From positions 1 through 64,000 of the forward strand of contig NZ_BPRE01000017.1 in assembly GCF_022179765.1 (NCBI RefSeq): a DNA stretch of 64,000 bases, given 5' to 3'. The translations under genes were made by a program, and so were the position numbers. Under the pieces are notes generated by a model. That model was not told the DNA's origin. It did not search any database and worked only from the letters and a program-made list of their open reading frames with translations. Origin of the DNA: Methylorubrum suomiense (GTDB lineage: Bacteria > Pseudomonadota > Alphaproteobacteria > Rhizobiales > Beijerinckiaceae). The first letter of the stretch is position 1. Each line of letters begins with the position of its first letter. Positions 22,236 to 30,349 of the stretch are shown here, one piece after another.

Positions 22236-22337
22236 AGCGACATGAGGTGCCGCGGCTCCCGGCAGCCTGATAAGGACCGGCGAGACCGTTTACCATCATC
22301 GTCGGCGGCGATCGCCGAGAGCGGACCCGGAACGACC

Positions 22338-22586
22338 ATGACCTCGGACGAAATCGATACCCGCCTGACCGACATTTTTCGTGAGGTCTTCGACGATCCG
22401 GCCATGACCCTGGGGCCGGATATGACCGCCCGCGACGTCGCCGGATGGGATTCGGGTCGGATGGTGGAAATCCTGATGGCCACCGAAGAGGCGTTCGGAA
22501 TCACCTTCACCACGCGGGAGGTCGATGCCCTCGCCAGCGTCGGCGATCTTGCGGACACGATCGCCCGCAAGCGGGCCGGAGCCTGA
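22338..22586 (+). CDS. Acyl carrier protein of an FkbH-type pathway
   Basis: The 82-aa protein has carrier-protein features: helix 1 (IDTRLTDIFREVFDD), and a phosphopantetheine site in G-W-D-S-G-R-M (S39), then VEILMATEEAFGITF and a closing VGDLADTIAR helix. The D-S-G site and short length are typical of the discrete ACPs that work with FkbH enzymes. ATG 22338 is used because it begins the fold; the FkbH gene starts 4 nt after the stop, so they form an operon. Confidence 0.9.
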   Translation: MTSDEIDTRLTDIFREVFDDPAMTLGPDMTARDVAGWDSGRMVEILMATEEAFGITFTTREVDALASVGDLADTIARKRAGA

Positions 22587-22590
22587 CGGC

Positions 22591-24468
22591 GTGCCGGATC
22601 TCGACTGGCTGCCCGATCCCGGCCCGTGGGCGGAACGCGTGGCGGCCCTGCGCCAGATACCCTCGTGGGACGGCTTCGTCGCGCTCGCGAACACGCGCCT
22701 CAACGCCGTGCGCACGAATGCTCTCGCCCGAGCCCTGGACGCGGTCTTTGCCGAAGCGCCGCCGGGCTTGGCCCGTCCCCCGCTGCGGCTCGCGGTCCTC
22801 GGCTCGGCCACCGTGTCGCATCTCGTGGCCGGGATCCGCGTTGCCGGGCTTCGGCGCGGGCTCTGGATCGAGATATACGAAGGGGCCTTCGGGGCCTATC
22901 GCCAGGAGATCCTCGATCCGTCCTCAGGTCTTCACGCCTTCCGCCCGGACGAGATCCTGCTCGCTCTCGATACGCCGCACGCGACCGCCGGGTTCACGAT
23001 CGGGCAGGAGGCAGACGATGTCCGCCGGACGGACGAGGCGGTGCTCGCGGATTGGCGTCATCTCTGGCGCGCCGCGCGGGCGCGATTCGGCTGCGGGCTG
23101 ATCCAGCAGACACTCCTGCCGACGCCGGTGCCCCTGCTCGGATCGGGCGAGGCGAGATTGCCGGGCTCCCGTGCGGCCTGCGTCGCCCGCCTGAACGCCG
23201 CCCTCCACGGCATGGCCGCGGAGGAGGGGGTCGACGTGCTCGCCATGGAGAACGCGATCCTGCGGCATGGTCTGACCGCGTGGCACGAGACCGTTTGGTG
23301 GCTGCGCGCCAAGCAGGAGATCGCCCCGGCGGCGGCGCCCTTCTACGGGGATCTCGTCGCGCGGATGCTGGCGGCCCGGCGCGGCCTCTCACGCAAGGCC
23401 CTCGTGCTCGATCTCGACAACACCGTCTGGGGCGGCGTCGTCGGCGACGATGGTCCGGCGAATCTGGTGCTCGGGCCGGGCAGCGCCGAGGGCGAAGCCT
23501 TCGCCGCATTCCAGACCTATGCCCGCGATCTGTCGCGGCGGGGCATCGTGCTGGCGGTCGTCTCCAAGAACGATGCGGCCAACGCCCTGGAGGCATTCGA
23601 ACACCATCCCGAGATGGTCTTGCGGCCGGGCGAGATCGCCGCCTTCGTGGCCAACTGGGACGACAAGGCGGCCAATCTGCGCCGGGTCGCCGAGCGGCTG
23701 GGCTTGGGCCTCGACGCCCTCGTCTTCGTCGACGACAACCCGTACGAGCGCGACCGGGTGCGCACGGCCCTTCCCGAGGTCGCCGTTCCCGAATTGCCGC
23801 CGGACGTGAGCGGCTACGCCGACCGCATCGCCCAGGCCGGCTATTTCGAGGCGCTCGGCGTGACATCGGAAGATCGTGCGCGCAGCGGCCATTACGCGGC
23901 GCGCCGAGAGGTCGAGGCGCAGGGGAGCGATCTGCCGGCCTATCTCGCCGGTCTCGAGATGCGCCTGCTGTGGCGGCCCTTCACGCCCGCGGATCTTCCC
24001 CGCATCGTCCAGCTCATCAACAAAACCAATCAGTTCAACTTGACGACCCGGCGCATCGATGAAGGCGAGGCAGCCGCCTTGCTGACCGATCCCGATACGC
24101 TCGCCTTGTCCTTCCGGCTGATCGACCGGCTCGCCGATAACGGCATCATCGGCGCGATCATCGGGCGGCGGAGCGGGACGGATCTGATCGTCGAGACTTG
24201 GCTGATGAGTTGCCGGGTGATCGGCCGGGGCGTCGAGGCGGCGATGTGCGATGTGCTGGTCGCGGCGGCGCGCGACCGGGGCGTCGACCGCCTCATCGGC
24301 CTCTACCGGCCGAGTCTGAAGAACGGCATGGTCCGCGATCTGTATCCGCGGCTCGGCTTCGTGGATCACGATTTCGGCCGCGAGGAAGCGGCCGAACGGC
24401 GCTTCGCCCTCCCGTTGGAGCGGGCGGCACCTCAGGCCATTGCGATCCGCATCGCGGCGGAGGGGTGA
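22591..24468 (+). CDS. FkbH-like HAD/GNAT-type enzyme
   Basis: FkbH proteins load glyceryl units from 1,3-bisphosphoglycerate onto an ACP. The 625-aa protein has an SGNH-like N-terminal region, then the HAD IIIC motif LVLDLDNTVWGGVVGDDG with D274 and D276, VVSKNDAANALEAF, and VFVDDNPYERDRVR (HAD motif IV). A GNAT-like C-terminal domain follows (about 490-610: LINKTNQFNLTTRR, then VETWLMSCRVIGRGVE). The GTG start at 22591, 4 nt after the ACP stop, removes the spurious upstream frame. It probably makes a glyceryl or hydroxyacyl modification of a surface glycan or small metabolite. Confidence 0.9.
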   Translation: MPDLDWLPDPGPWAERVAALRQIPSWDGFVALANTRLNAVRTNALARALDAVFAEAPPGLARPPLRLAVLGSATVSHLVAGIRVAGLRRGLWIEIYEGAFGAYRQEILDPSSGLHAFRPDEILLALDTPHATAGFTIGQEADDVRRTDEAVLADWRHLWRAARARFGCGLIQQTLLPTPVPLLGSGEARLPGSRAACVARLNAALHGMAAEEGVDVLAMENAILRHGLTAWHETVWWLRAKQEIAPAAAPFYGDLVARMLAARRGLSRKALVLDLDNTVWGGVVGDDGPANLVLGPGSAEGEAFAAFQTYARDLSRRGIVLAVVSKNDAANALEAFEHHPEMVLRPGEIAAFVANWDDKAANLRRVAERLGLGLDALVFVDDNPYERDRVRTALPEVAVPELPPDVSGYADRIAQAGYFEALGVTSEDRARSGHYAARREVEAQGSDLPAYLAGLEMRLLWRPFTPADLPRIVQLINKTNQFNLTTRRIDEGEAAALLTDPDTLALSFRLIDRLADNGIIGAIIGRRSGTDLIVETWLMSCRVIGRGVEAAMCDVLVAAARDRGVDRLIGLYRPSLKNGMVRDLYPRLGFVDHDFGREEAAERRFALPLERAAPQAIAIRIAAEG

Positions 24469-24500
24469 CGCGTTTCGCCGCGCCCCGTCATGCGCCCGCC

Positions 24501-24758
24501 TTAGCCCAGGGCAGCGGGCTTCTGGCTCGGCGGCGGCGAGCGGGTGAGGCTCTCGATTTCCCGCGGCGGGCGTCCGGCCTTCTGGGCGATCTCCGCCTCC
24601 TGCTCGGCAATAAGCTCGCGGGCGGGCAGATCGCCGTCGAGGCCGCCCAGGATTTCCATCGGGACGCGCCGGTTCGAGGCACGCGAGCCGTCAGCGAAGA
24701 CGACGTCGAAACTCACGAAGCCGCGTTGCTGCGGCAGAGACTTGATGCGCTTGGCCAT
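24501..24758 (-). CDS. Conserved hypothetical protein, 85 aa
   Basis: ATG 24758 gives an 85-aa protein beginning MAKRIKSLPQQRGFVSFDVV, then a beta-rich SFDVVFADGSRASNRRVP and an acidic helix (ARELIAEQEAEIAQKAGR) with a Pro/Ser tail. The much longer open frame upstream is an antisense shadow of the spermidine-synthase-like gene. It runs opposite to its neighbours and ends 32 nt from the FkbH stop. No family is recognised. Confidence 0.55.
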   Translation of the reverse strand: MAKRIKSLPQQRGFVSFDVVFADGSRASNRRVPMEILGGLDGDLPARELIAEQEAEIAQKAGRPPREIESLTRSPPPSQKPAALG

Positions 24759-24845
24759 CGGCGCTGATAGACGCGGCTCGATGTGCAGGGCAACGGCGGC
24801 CGCCGCGGTCGGGGTTGCGTCCAGCGCAAGGTTCGAAGGGCAGCG

Positions 24846-25517
24846 ATGAACGCCTGGGTCCATCTCGACACCGGGCACGTGCCCGGCGGCGGCAAAAGCC
24901 TCGACCTGATGCAGCGCGGCGCCGAGTTCTCGATCGTCGTCGAGTGCAAGGAATTGATGAACAGCACCCGGGGCCATTCGGAAGAGGCTCTGGCCTCTCT
25001 GACCTGCGCGCGCCTGACGGGACGCTCCGGCGCGCGGGTGCTCATCGGCGGCCTGGGGATGGGCTTCACGTTGCGGGCGGCGCTGCGGACGCTCCCGGCG
25101 GATGCCCGGATCGTCGTGGCCGAACTCGTGCCGGCGGTGACGGCCTGGGCCCGGGGTCCCCTCGCCGACATCTTCCGCGGTTGCCTGGACGACCCGCGGG
25201 TCACTTTGTGCGAGGTCGACGTGAACCGTCTCGTGCAATCGGGCGCGGAGGCCTGGGACGCGATCCTGCTCGACGTCGATAACGGCCCCGAGGGCCTGAT
25301 GCGGCGGGCGAACGACCGCCTCTACGACGCCTGGGGCCTCAAGCGGGCGCAATGGGCCCTGACACAGGGCGGGATCCTCGGCGTCTGGTCCGGGACACCC
25401 GACCGGAAGTTCAAGGCCCGGCTGCAGCGGATGGGGTTCGCCGTCGAGGAGACGCGCATGCCCGCCAACGGCACGAGCGGCCCGCGCCACGTGGTATGGA
25501 TCGCGACGCGGGTCTGA
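24846..25517 (+). CDS. Spermidine synthase-like protein
   Basis: The 223-aa protein has the aminopropyltransferase/methyltransferase core: E-F-S-I-V-V near 27, R-V-L-I-G-G-L-G-M-G-F-T-L-R at about 63-76 as the nucleotide loop, VVAELVPAV with an acidic second-strand residue, then DAILLDVDNGPEGL (about 140-153). The D-x-D-N motif, in place of the polyamine site D-x-x-D, and shorter length mark the SpeE-like bacterial group without proven spermidine synthase activity. ATG 24846 starts just before that core. Confidence 0.75.
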   Translation: MNAWVHLDTGHVPGGGKSLDLMQRGAEFSIVVECKELMNSTRGHSEEALASLTCARLTGRSGARVLIGGLGMGFTLRAALRTLPADARIVVAELVPAVTAWARGPLADIFRGCLDDPRVTLCEVDVNRLVQSGAEAWDAILLDVDNGPEGLMRRANDRLYDAWGLKRAQWALTQGGILGVWSGTPDRKFKARLQRMGFAVEETRMPANGTSGPRHVVWIATRV

Positions 25518-25668
25518 AGCCCCGCCTGCACGAATTCTGCACGAAATGCCTGAACCTCTGCGCACGAGCTCCAAAGCTACTGCCGTGTGCCGGGTCAATC
25601 TCAGCAGACGGAAGCCGCGCACCGCTCAAGGGGAACGCGCACGGCTCCGCCCTTGAGGTTGCCCGCCG

Positions 25669-27171
25669 ATGCTCGCTCTACGCACCGTCTCTCCGTCGCG
25701 ACTGACCCATCGGCCACCACGATGGCTGTTTCTGCCCGCCCTGGTGGCCCTCGGCGATCAGCTCTTCTACGGATATTCGCTAGGGATTTCAGTCGCGGTG
25801 TTCCTGGCTGCGCTGGCCGCCACCGTGCCGCTGGCAAATCAGGTGCAGCGGGACGCTCGCAGTCTCGGCATGGCCCTCGCGCTGCTCGTGCTCGGCCTGC
25901 TGCCGCTTGTCGAGGATACCGGTTGGCTCGCCATCCTGTTCGGAATCGGCGGCCTGCTGGCCTTCGCCGTCATCGTCACCGGCGGGTTGGCGCCGGGCTG
26001 GGGCGCAACGCTGAACGCCATGCGATGCATGCTGATCGCCGGCCCATTCCAGATCGTCTTCGATGCCGCCGTCGGCTTGACCAATTCCGTCGGCGCGGTT
26101 CGGCGCTGGCGCGTCGGGGCGGTCGTGGGCTGGATCCTGCCGGTCGTCCTCACCGGTCTCTTCGCCGCCTTGTTCGTCTCGGCCAACCCGCTGATCGATG
26201 CGTGGCTCAAACGCATCCCGAGCTTGTCGCTCTATCCGAACGTCGCCCTCGGACGGGTCTTCGCCTGGACTCTCCTCGCGGCGCTGGCATGGCCCTTCGT
26301 GGCATTACGCCTGCGCCACCGCGCCCGCAAAGCTCCGGCCGTGCTCCAAACGGCGCCACAGGTTGCCCGCGACCCGACCATCGTCCGGCGCTGCCTCGTG
26401 CTGTTCAATCTGCTCTTCGCCGTACAGAGCGGACTCGACATCCTCTATCTCTGGGGCGGCCTCAGTCTTCCCGAGGGACTTACCTACGCGGCTTATGCCC
26501 ATCGCGGCGCCTATCCGCTGGTCGCTACCGCCCTCCTCGCCGCCGCCTTCGTCCTGATCGCGATGAGCCCCGGCGGGGCCGGGGAGCATTCTCCGAAGAT
26601 CCGCCGGCTCGTCTATCTCTGGATCGCCCAGAACGTCCTGCTCGTGGTCTCGGCGGCCTTGCGGCTCGACCTCTACGTCGCGGTCTATTCGATGACGCTG
26701 GTGCGCGCCGCAGCCTTCGTCTGGATGGGCCTCGTGGCAGTAGGCCTGCTGCTCATCGTGGCCCGCATTGCGCTACGGCGCTCGAATCGCTGGCTCGTGG
26801 CCGCGAACGGCCTCGTACTCCTCGTCGTCCTCTATGGCTGCGCCTTCGCCAATTTCTCCGCGCTGGTGAGTAATTTCAACATCGCGCAGAGCCGCGAACT
26901 CGGCGGCACGGGCGAAGCCTTCGATCTCCCGTACGCCATGAGCCTCGGGCCGAATGCAGTCCGAGCGGTCGACCGTTACCTGCCTCACGCCTTCGGCCAG
27001 GATCTGACGATCGCCGCGCAGTGGCGTGCCGCTCAGGTCGAGCATGCTCGTCGGGGCGGCAATTGGCGCGGATGGAGCTTTCGCGCGCAAAGGTTGCGGC
27101 ATTATCTGGAGCGCCAGCCCTTCGCGCCCGTCGACGTGAGCCCGATGTTCAACGCGCCTGACATCCGGTAG
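25669..27171 (+). CDS. DUF4173-type polytopic membrane protein
   Basis: The 500-aa protein has about ten to twelve hydrophobic segments over residues 18-390, including LFLPALVALGDQLFYGYSLG at the start and VVGWILPVVLTGLFAALFVS near 148-167. RRCLVLFNLLFAVQSGLDIL (about 240-260) is typical of DUF4153/DUF4173 proteins. A soluble C-terminal part of about 110 residues follows. The family function is unknown. The response regulator begins 9 nt downstream, so this gene may be controlled by, or feed, that two-component system. Confidence 0.8.
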   Translation: MLALRTVSPSRLTHRPPRWLFLPALVALGDQLFYGYSLGISVAVFLAALAATVPLANQVQRDARSLGMALALLVLGLLPLVEDTGWLAILFGIGGLLAFAVIVTGGLAPGWGATLNAMRCMLIAGPFQIVFDAAVGLTNSVGAVRRWRVGAVVGWILPVVLTGLFAALFVSANPLIDAWLKRIPSLSLYPNVALGRVFAWTLLAALAWPFVALRLRHRARKAPAVLQTAPQVARDPTIVRRCLVLFNLLFAVQSGLDILYLWGGLSLPEGLTYAAYAHRGAYPLVATALLAAAFVLIAMSPGGAGEHSPKIRRLVYLWIAQNVLLVVSAALRLDLYVAVYSMTLVRAAAFVWMGLVAVGLLLIVARIALRRSNRWLVAANGLVLLVVLYGCAFANFSALVSNFNIAQSRELGGTGEAFDLPYAMSLGPNAVRAVDRYLPHAFGQDLTIAAQWRAAQVEHARRGGNWRGWSFRAQRLRHYLERQPFAPVDVSPMFNAPDIR

Positions 27172-27180
27172 GGCCGAACC

Positions 27181-27879
27181 ATGGCCGGCCCGATCCTCGT
27201 CGTCGATGACGACCCGCATATCCGTGACGTGATCTGCTTCGCGCTCACCAAGGCCGGTTACGCCACGGCCATCGCCCGTGACGGACACGAGGCGCTCGCC
27301 CGGATCGCGGCGCAGCCGCCGCGCCTGATTGTCCTCGATGTCGGGATGCCGGGCATGGACGGGCTGGAGCTGTGCCGGCAAGTCCGCCGGACGTCGGAGG
27401 TACCGATCCTGTTCCTCTCCGCGCGCGACGAGGAGATCGACCGGGTGCTCGGGCTGGAGATCGGCGGGGACGATTACGTCACCAAACCATTCAGCCCACG
27501 CGAACTGGTGGCTCGGGTCGGCATCATCCTGCGCCGGGGTACCCCGCGTTTCCCGGTCACGCCCGATCCGGTGCTGGTTCATGGCGGCCTCACCCTCGAC
27601 CTGAAGCGGTACGAGGCGCATTTCGGCGCGGAGGAGCTGGCGCTCACGGCGACCGAATTTGCGATGTTGGCGGCGCTCGCCGCACGACCGGGCCTCGTGC
27701 TGAGCCGCGACCAGCTGATGGATGCGGCCTATTCCGGCCGTGTCCACGTCTCGGATCGGACCATCGACAGCCACGTGCGCAACATCCGGGCGAAGCTCGC
27801 CGCAGCCGGATGCGGCGAGGGTATCGCGACGGTCCACGGCATCGGCTTCCGGCTCAGCGCCTGTGAGCCGCTCGCGTGA
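27181..27879 (+). CDS. OmpR-family response regulator
   Basis: The receiver domain (residues 4-115) has the acidic pair D9/D10, phosphoacceptor D53 in VLDVGMPGMD, and K103 in DYVTKPF. The winged-helix domain (about 130-228) has EELALTATEFAMLAALAA and VHVSDRTIDSHVRNIRAKL. Organisation with a CreC-like kinase overlapping by 4 nt suggests a CreB-like regulator, but sequence identity to CreB cannot be judged here. Targets may include the upstream DUF4173 gene. Confidence 0.9.
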   Translation: MAGPILVVDDDPHIRDVICFALTKAGYATAIARDGHEALARIAAQPPRLIVLDVGMPGMDGLELCRQVRRTSEVPILFLSARDEEIDRVLGLEIGGDDYVTKPFSPRELVARVGIILRRGTPRFPVTPDPVLVHGGLTLDLKRYEAHFGAEELALTATEFAMLAALAARPGLVLSRDQLMDAAYSGRVHVSDRTIDSHVRNIRAKLAAAGCGEGIATVHGIGFRLSACEPLA

Positions 27880-29477
27880 GCCAGGGAATGCCGCGCGGCA
27901 AGTGGCGCCCCAGCCTCGGCCTCGTGGTACTCGGCGTGCTGGGTATCGTCGCGGCTCTGCCGCTGTTCGGCCTCTTCCTGATCCGGGTCTACGAGAACGG
28001 GCCGATCCGCGAGGCCGAGGCCGAACTGATCGCACAGAGCGCCGCGCTCGCAGCGGTGATGGCCCGCACGATCGAGGCGCTACCGGACCACGAGGGGCTG
28101 CTCGGCACCGTCGCGCCGCCCCCGGCAGAAGCGCTGGACAACCGGTACCGGCCGATCCAGCCGAGCCTCGACCTCGCGGTGGCCGACATCCTCGATCGCC
28201 GCCCGGACGCGACCGAACCGGCCACCCCGCCTGATCCCGCCCTCCTGGCGGTCGGCGCGGGGCTGCTGCCGGTGCTGGAGCGGACCCAGGCGGTGACGCT
28301 GGCGGGTTTCCGGATCACCGACCGGGACGGCACCGTGATTGCTGGGCGCAACGAGATCGGGCGCTCGCTGGCCGGCTTGCCGGAGGTTGCCGCGGCGCTC
28401 GAGGGCAGGTTCACTTCAGTCCTCCGGCGGCGCGTCTCCGACGAGCCGCCGCCCGCGCTCACATCGATCAGTCGCGGCACTCGCGTACGCCTGTTCGCCG
28501 CCATGCCGATCCTCGTCGGTGAGCGGGTGGCGGGCGTGGTCTACGCCTCGCGCACCCCCAGCAACGTGGTACGCCATCTCTACGGCGAGCGCGTCAAACT
28601 GGCCCTCGCCGCCGCAGCGGTCCTTGCTGCCGTGATCGCCATTGCGGCCATATTCTCGCGGGCGATCACCCGGCCGATACTTGCTCTCGTCGCGCGCAGC
28701 CAAGATATCGCCCGCGGCAACCGTGCCGTCCTGGCGAAACCCGGTCCCTTCGGGACACGCGAGATCGCGCTGCTGTCATTCGGCGTGGACCGGATGGCGC
28801 ATCAGTTGCACGAACGGTCCGACTACATTGCCACCTTCGCGGCGCATGTTTCGCACGAGCTGAAAACACCGCTAACCGCAATTCAAGGCGCGGCCGAGCT
28901 GTTGCGCGACGCGCAGAGGAACCCCGCAGACGCCATGACTGCGTCTCAGCAGATCCGGTTCCTCGACAATATCCTGTCGGATACGGGCCGCCTGACGGCT
29001 TTGCTCGTGCGCCTGCGCGAACTGGCTCGGGCCGACAATCCGGACATCCGCGGCTCGGCCCCTCTCGAAACCGTGCTCGCGGCCTTGCAACAAGCCTTTC
29101 CTAGGCTCGTCGTGGAGGTGGACGCCGCATTGGACCACACTCTCGCGATCTCGGCCGAAAATGCCGAGATTGTGTTTACCCACCTCGCCGACAACGCCGT
29201 TCGGCACGGAGCACGGAAGCTCCTTATCGCTGTGCAGACGGGTGAGGGCGCCGTGTCGATCCGACTGTCGGATGACGGCAACGGCATTCCAGAGGACAAC
29301 CGCGCCCGCGTGTTCGATGCGTTCTTCACCACGCGTCGGGAGAGCGGAGGCACCGGCATGGGGCTCGGCATCGTCCGCGCGATGCTGCGCGCCCATGGCG
29401 GCACCATCGCGCTGCTCCCTGCCGGTGGAGAGGGCGCGGCGTTCGAGATCACGCTCCCGACGACGCGCCCGATGTGA
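27876..29477 (+). CDS. Sensor histidine kinase, CreC-like layout
   Basis: The 533-aa kinase has a first membrane helix (about 13-37), an extracytoplasmic sensor domain (40-238) with FRITDRDGTVIAG like a PAS/Cache fold, a second helix (240-260), HAMP (to about 312), and HisKA with H327 in HVSHELKTPLTAIQG. The ATPase domain has the N box (FTHLADNAVRHGA) and G boxes (DDGNGIPEDN and GGTGMGLGI). GTG 27876 overlaps the regulator stop. The ligand cannot be read from the sensor domain. Confidence 0.9.
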   Translation: MSQGMPRGKWRPSLGLVVLGVLGIVAALPLFGLFLIRVYENGPIREAEAELIAQSAALAAVMARTIEALPDHEGLLGTVAPPPAEALDNRYRPIQPSLDLAVADILDRRPDATEPATPPDPALLAVGAGLLPVLERTQAVTLAGFRITDRDGTVIAGRNEIGRSLAGLPEVAAALEGRFTSVLRRRVSDEPPPALTSISRGTRVRLFAAMPILVGERVAGVVYASRTPSNVVRHLYGERVKLALAAAAVLAAVIAIAAIFSRAITRPILALVARSQDIARGNRAVLAKPGPFGTREIALLSFGVDRMAHQLHERSDYIATFAAHVSHELKTPLTAIQGAAELLRDAQRNPADAMTASQQIRFLDNILSDTGRLTALLVRLRELARADNPDIRGSAPLETVLAALQQAFPRLVVEVDAALDHTLAISAENAEIVFTHLADNAVRHGARKLLIAVQTGEGAVSIRLSDDGNGIPEDNRARVFDAFFTTRRESGGTGMGLGIVRAMLRAHGGTIALLPAGGEGAAFEITLPTTRPM

Positions 29478-29483
29478 TTGTCC

Positions 29484-30095
29484 TCAAGCCGCGTCGGCGG
29501 GCTTGTCCTTGCCGGCTTCGGGCTTGGGGCCGCCCTTCGAGACACCGACAAGGGCCGGGCGCAACGTCCGGTCGCCGATGACGTATCCGGTCTGCACGAC
29601 CTGAACGACGGTGCCGTTCGGGACCTCGGCGTTCGGCACCTCGAACATCGCCTGGTGGCGGTTCGGGTCGAAGCGCTGGCCTTGGGGCTCGACCACCTTC
29701 ACGCCGTGGCGTTCCAGGGTCTTGGCGAGATCGCGCTCGGTCAGCTCGATGCCCTCGATCAAGCCCTTGAACGCGCCGTCGGCGCTGGCGCGGGCCTCGG
29801 CCGGCACGCTCTCCAGTGCGCGGCGGATGTTGTCGGCGGCGTTGAGCATGTCGCGGGCGAAATTCGTCACCGCGTAGGTGCGGGCGTCCGTCACCTCGCG
29901 CTCGGTACGGCGGCGCAGATTCTCCATTTCGGCCAGCGTGCGCAGCAGCCGGTCCTTGAACTCGTCGCGCTCGGCGATCGCCGCCGCCAGCGCCTCGGCG
30001 TCGGCACCCGCGGTCTGGACGGAGGCCTGCGCGGTCTCCGGGCTCGCCTCGGCGCCGTTCGTCCGGTTCTGATGTTCCGTGTCGTCAGCCATCAT
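29484..30095 (-). CDS. grpE: GrpE, nucleotide exchange factor of DnaK
   Basis: GrpE releases ADP from DnaK in the cytoplasm. The 203-aa protein has the long N-terminal coiled coil (about 35-90, with RDEFKDRLLRTLAEMENLRR), then FARDMLNAADNIRRAL and the C-terminal beta wing with G-x-x-F-D-P-N-x-H-Q-A-M (about 135-147) and V-x-Q-V-x-x-x-G-Y. The N-terminal 30 residues and Lys/Pro tail are variable. Either of two adjacent ATGs (30095, 30092) may start it. A CTTGAT/TGATAT promoter with a dyad lies upstream. It is not next to dnaK or hrcA within the window. Confidence 0.97.
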   Translation of the reverse strand: MMADDTEHQNRTNGAEASPETAQASVQTAGADAEALAAAIAERDEFKDRLLRTLAEMENLRRRTEREVTDARTYAVTNFARDMLNAADNIRRALESVPAEARASADGAFKGLIEGIELTERDLAKTLERHGVKVVEPQGQRFDPNRHQAMFEVPNAEVPNGTVVQVVQTGYVIGDRTLRPALVGVSKGGPKPEAGKDKPADAA

Positions 30096-30134
30096 CGTGC
30101 GATCGGTTGCGCTCTCGTGTCGGGGTGAGCGCTG

Positions 30135-30163
30135 ATATCATTCGGCGAAATGCCGAAATCAAG
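30135..30163 (-). promoter_or_regulatory. Promoter of grpE with an embedded inverted repeat
   Basis: On the minus strand CTTGAT (30163-30158) and TGATAT (30140-30135) are 17 bp apart, placing transcription start about 33 nt before grpE. The spacer is itself a perfect dyad, TTCGGC-N5-GCCGAA (30141-30157). CTTG fits alphaproteobacterial heat-shock (RpoH) and vegetative -35 elements; the -10 is closer to vegetative. No CIRCE element is present. Confidence 0.45.
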
Positions 30164-30349
30164 TTTGGAGCAGCACCGAGCCCGGACAAGCGTGGCGCTA
30201 CCGCCGCAATTTTGTCGGTCCAGTCGCCGGCGCCCCCCTCCGCCAGCTCACGCTTTGACTCCGCCAGACGCCTCGGCTGAGCCGCTGCGCGAAGCGCCTT
30301 CCGTGCCCGGCCATACGGCGCATCACCCGTGAAGCTCAGGCGATAGGGC

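Noticed and set aside
24759..25622. Long minus-strand open frame continuing the 85-aa gene upstream
   Set aside because: It is antisense to the spermidine-synthase-like gene, which has clear family motifs; only the last 85 codons from ATG 24758 read as a separate protein.
30150..30332. 60-aa plus-strand frame between grpE and glnD
   Set aside because: Overlaps the grpE promoter, is Pro/Arg-rich and has no ribosome site or family.
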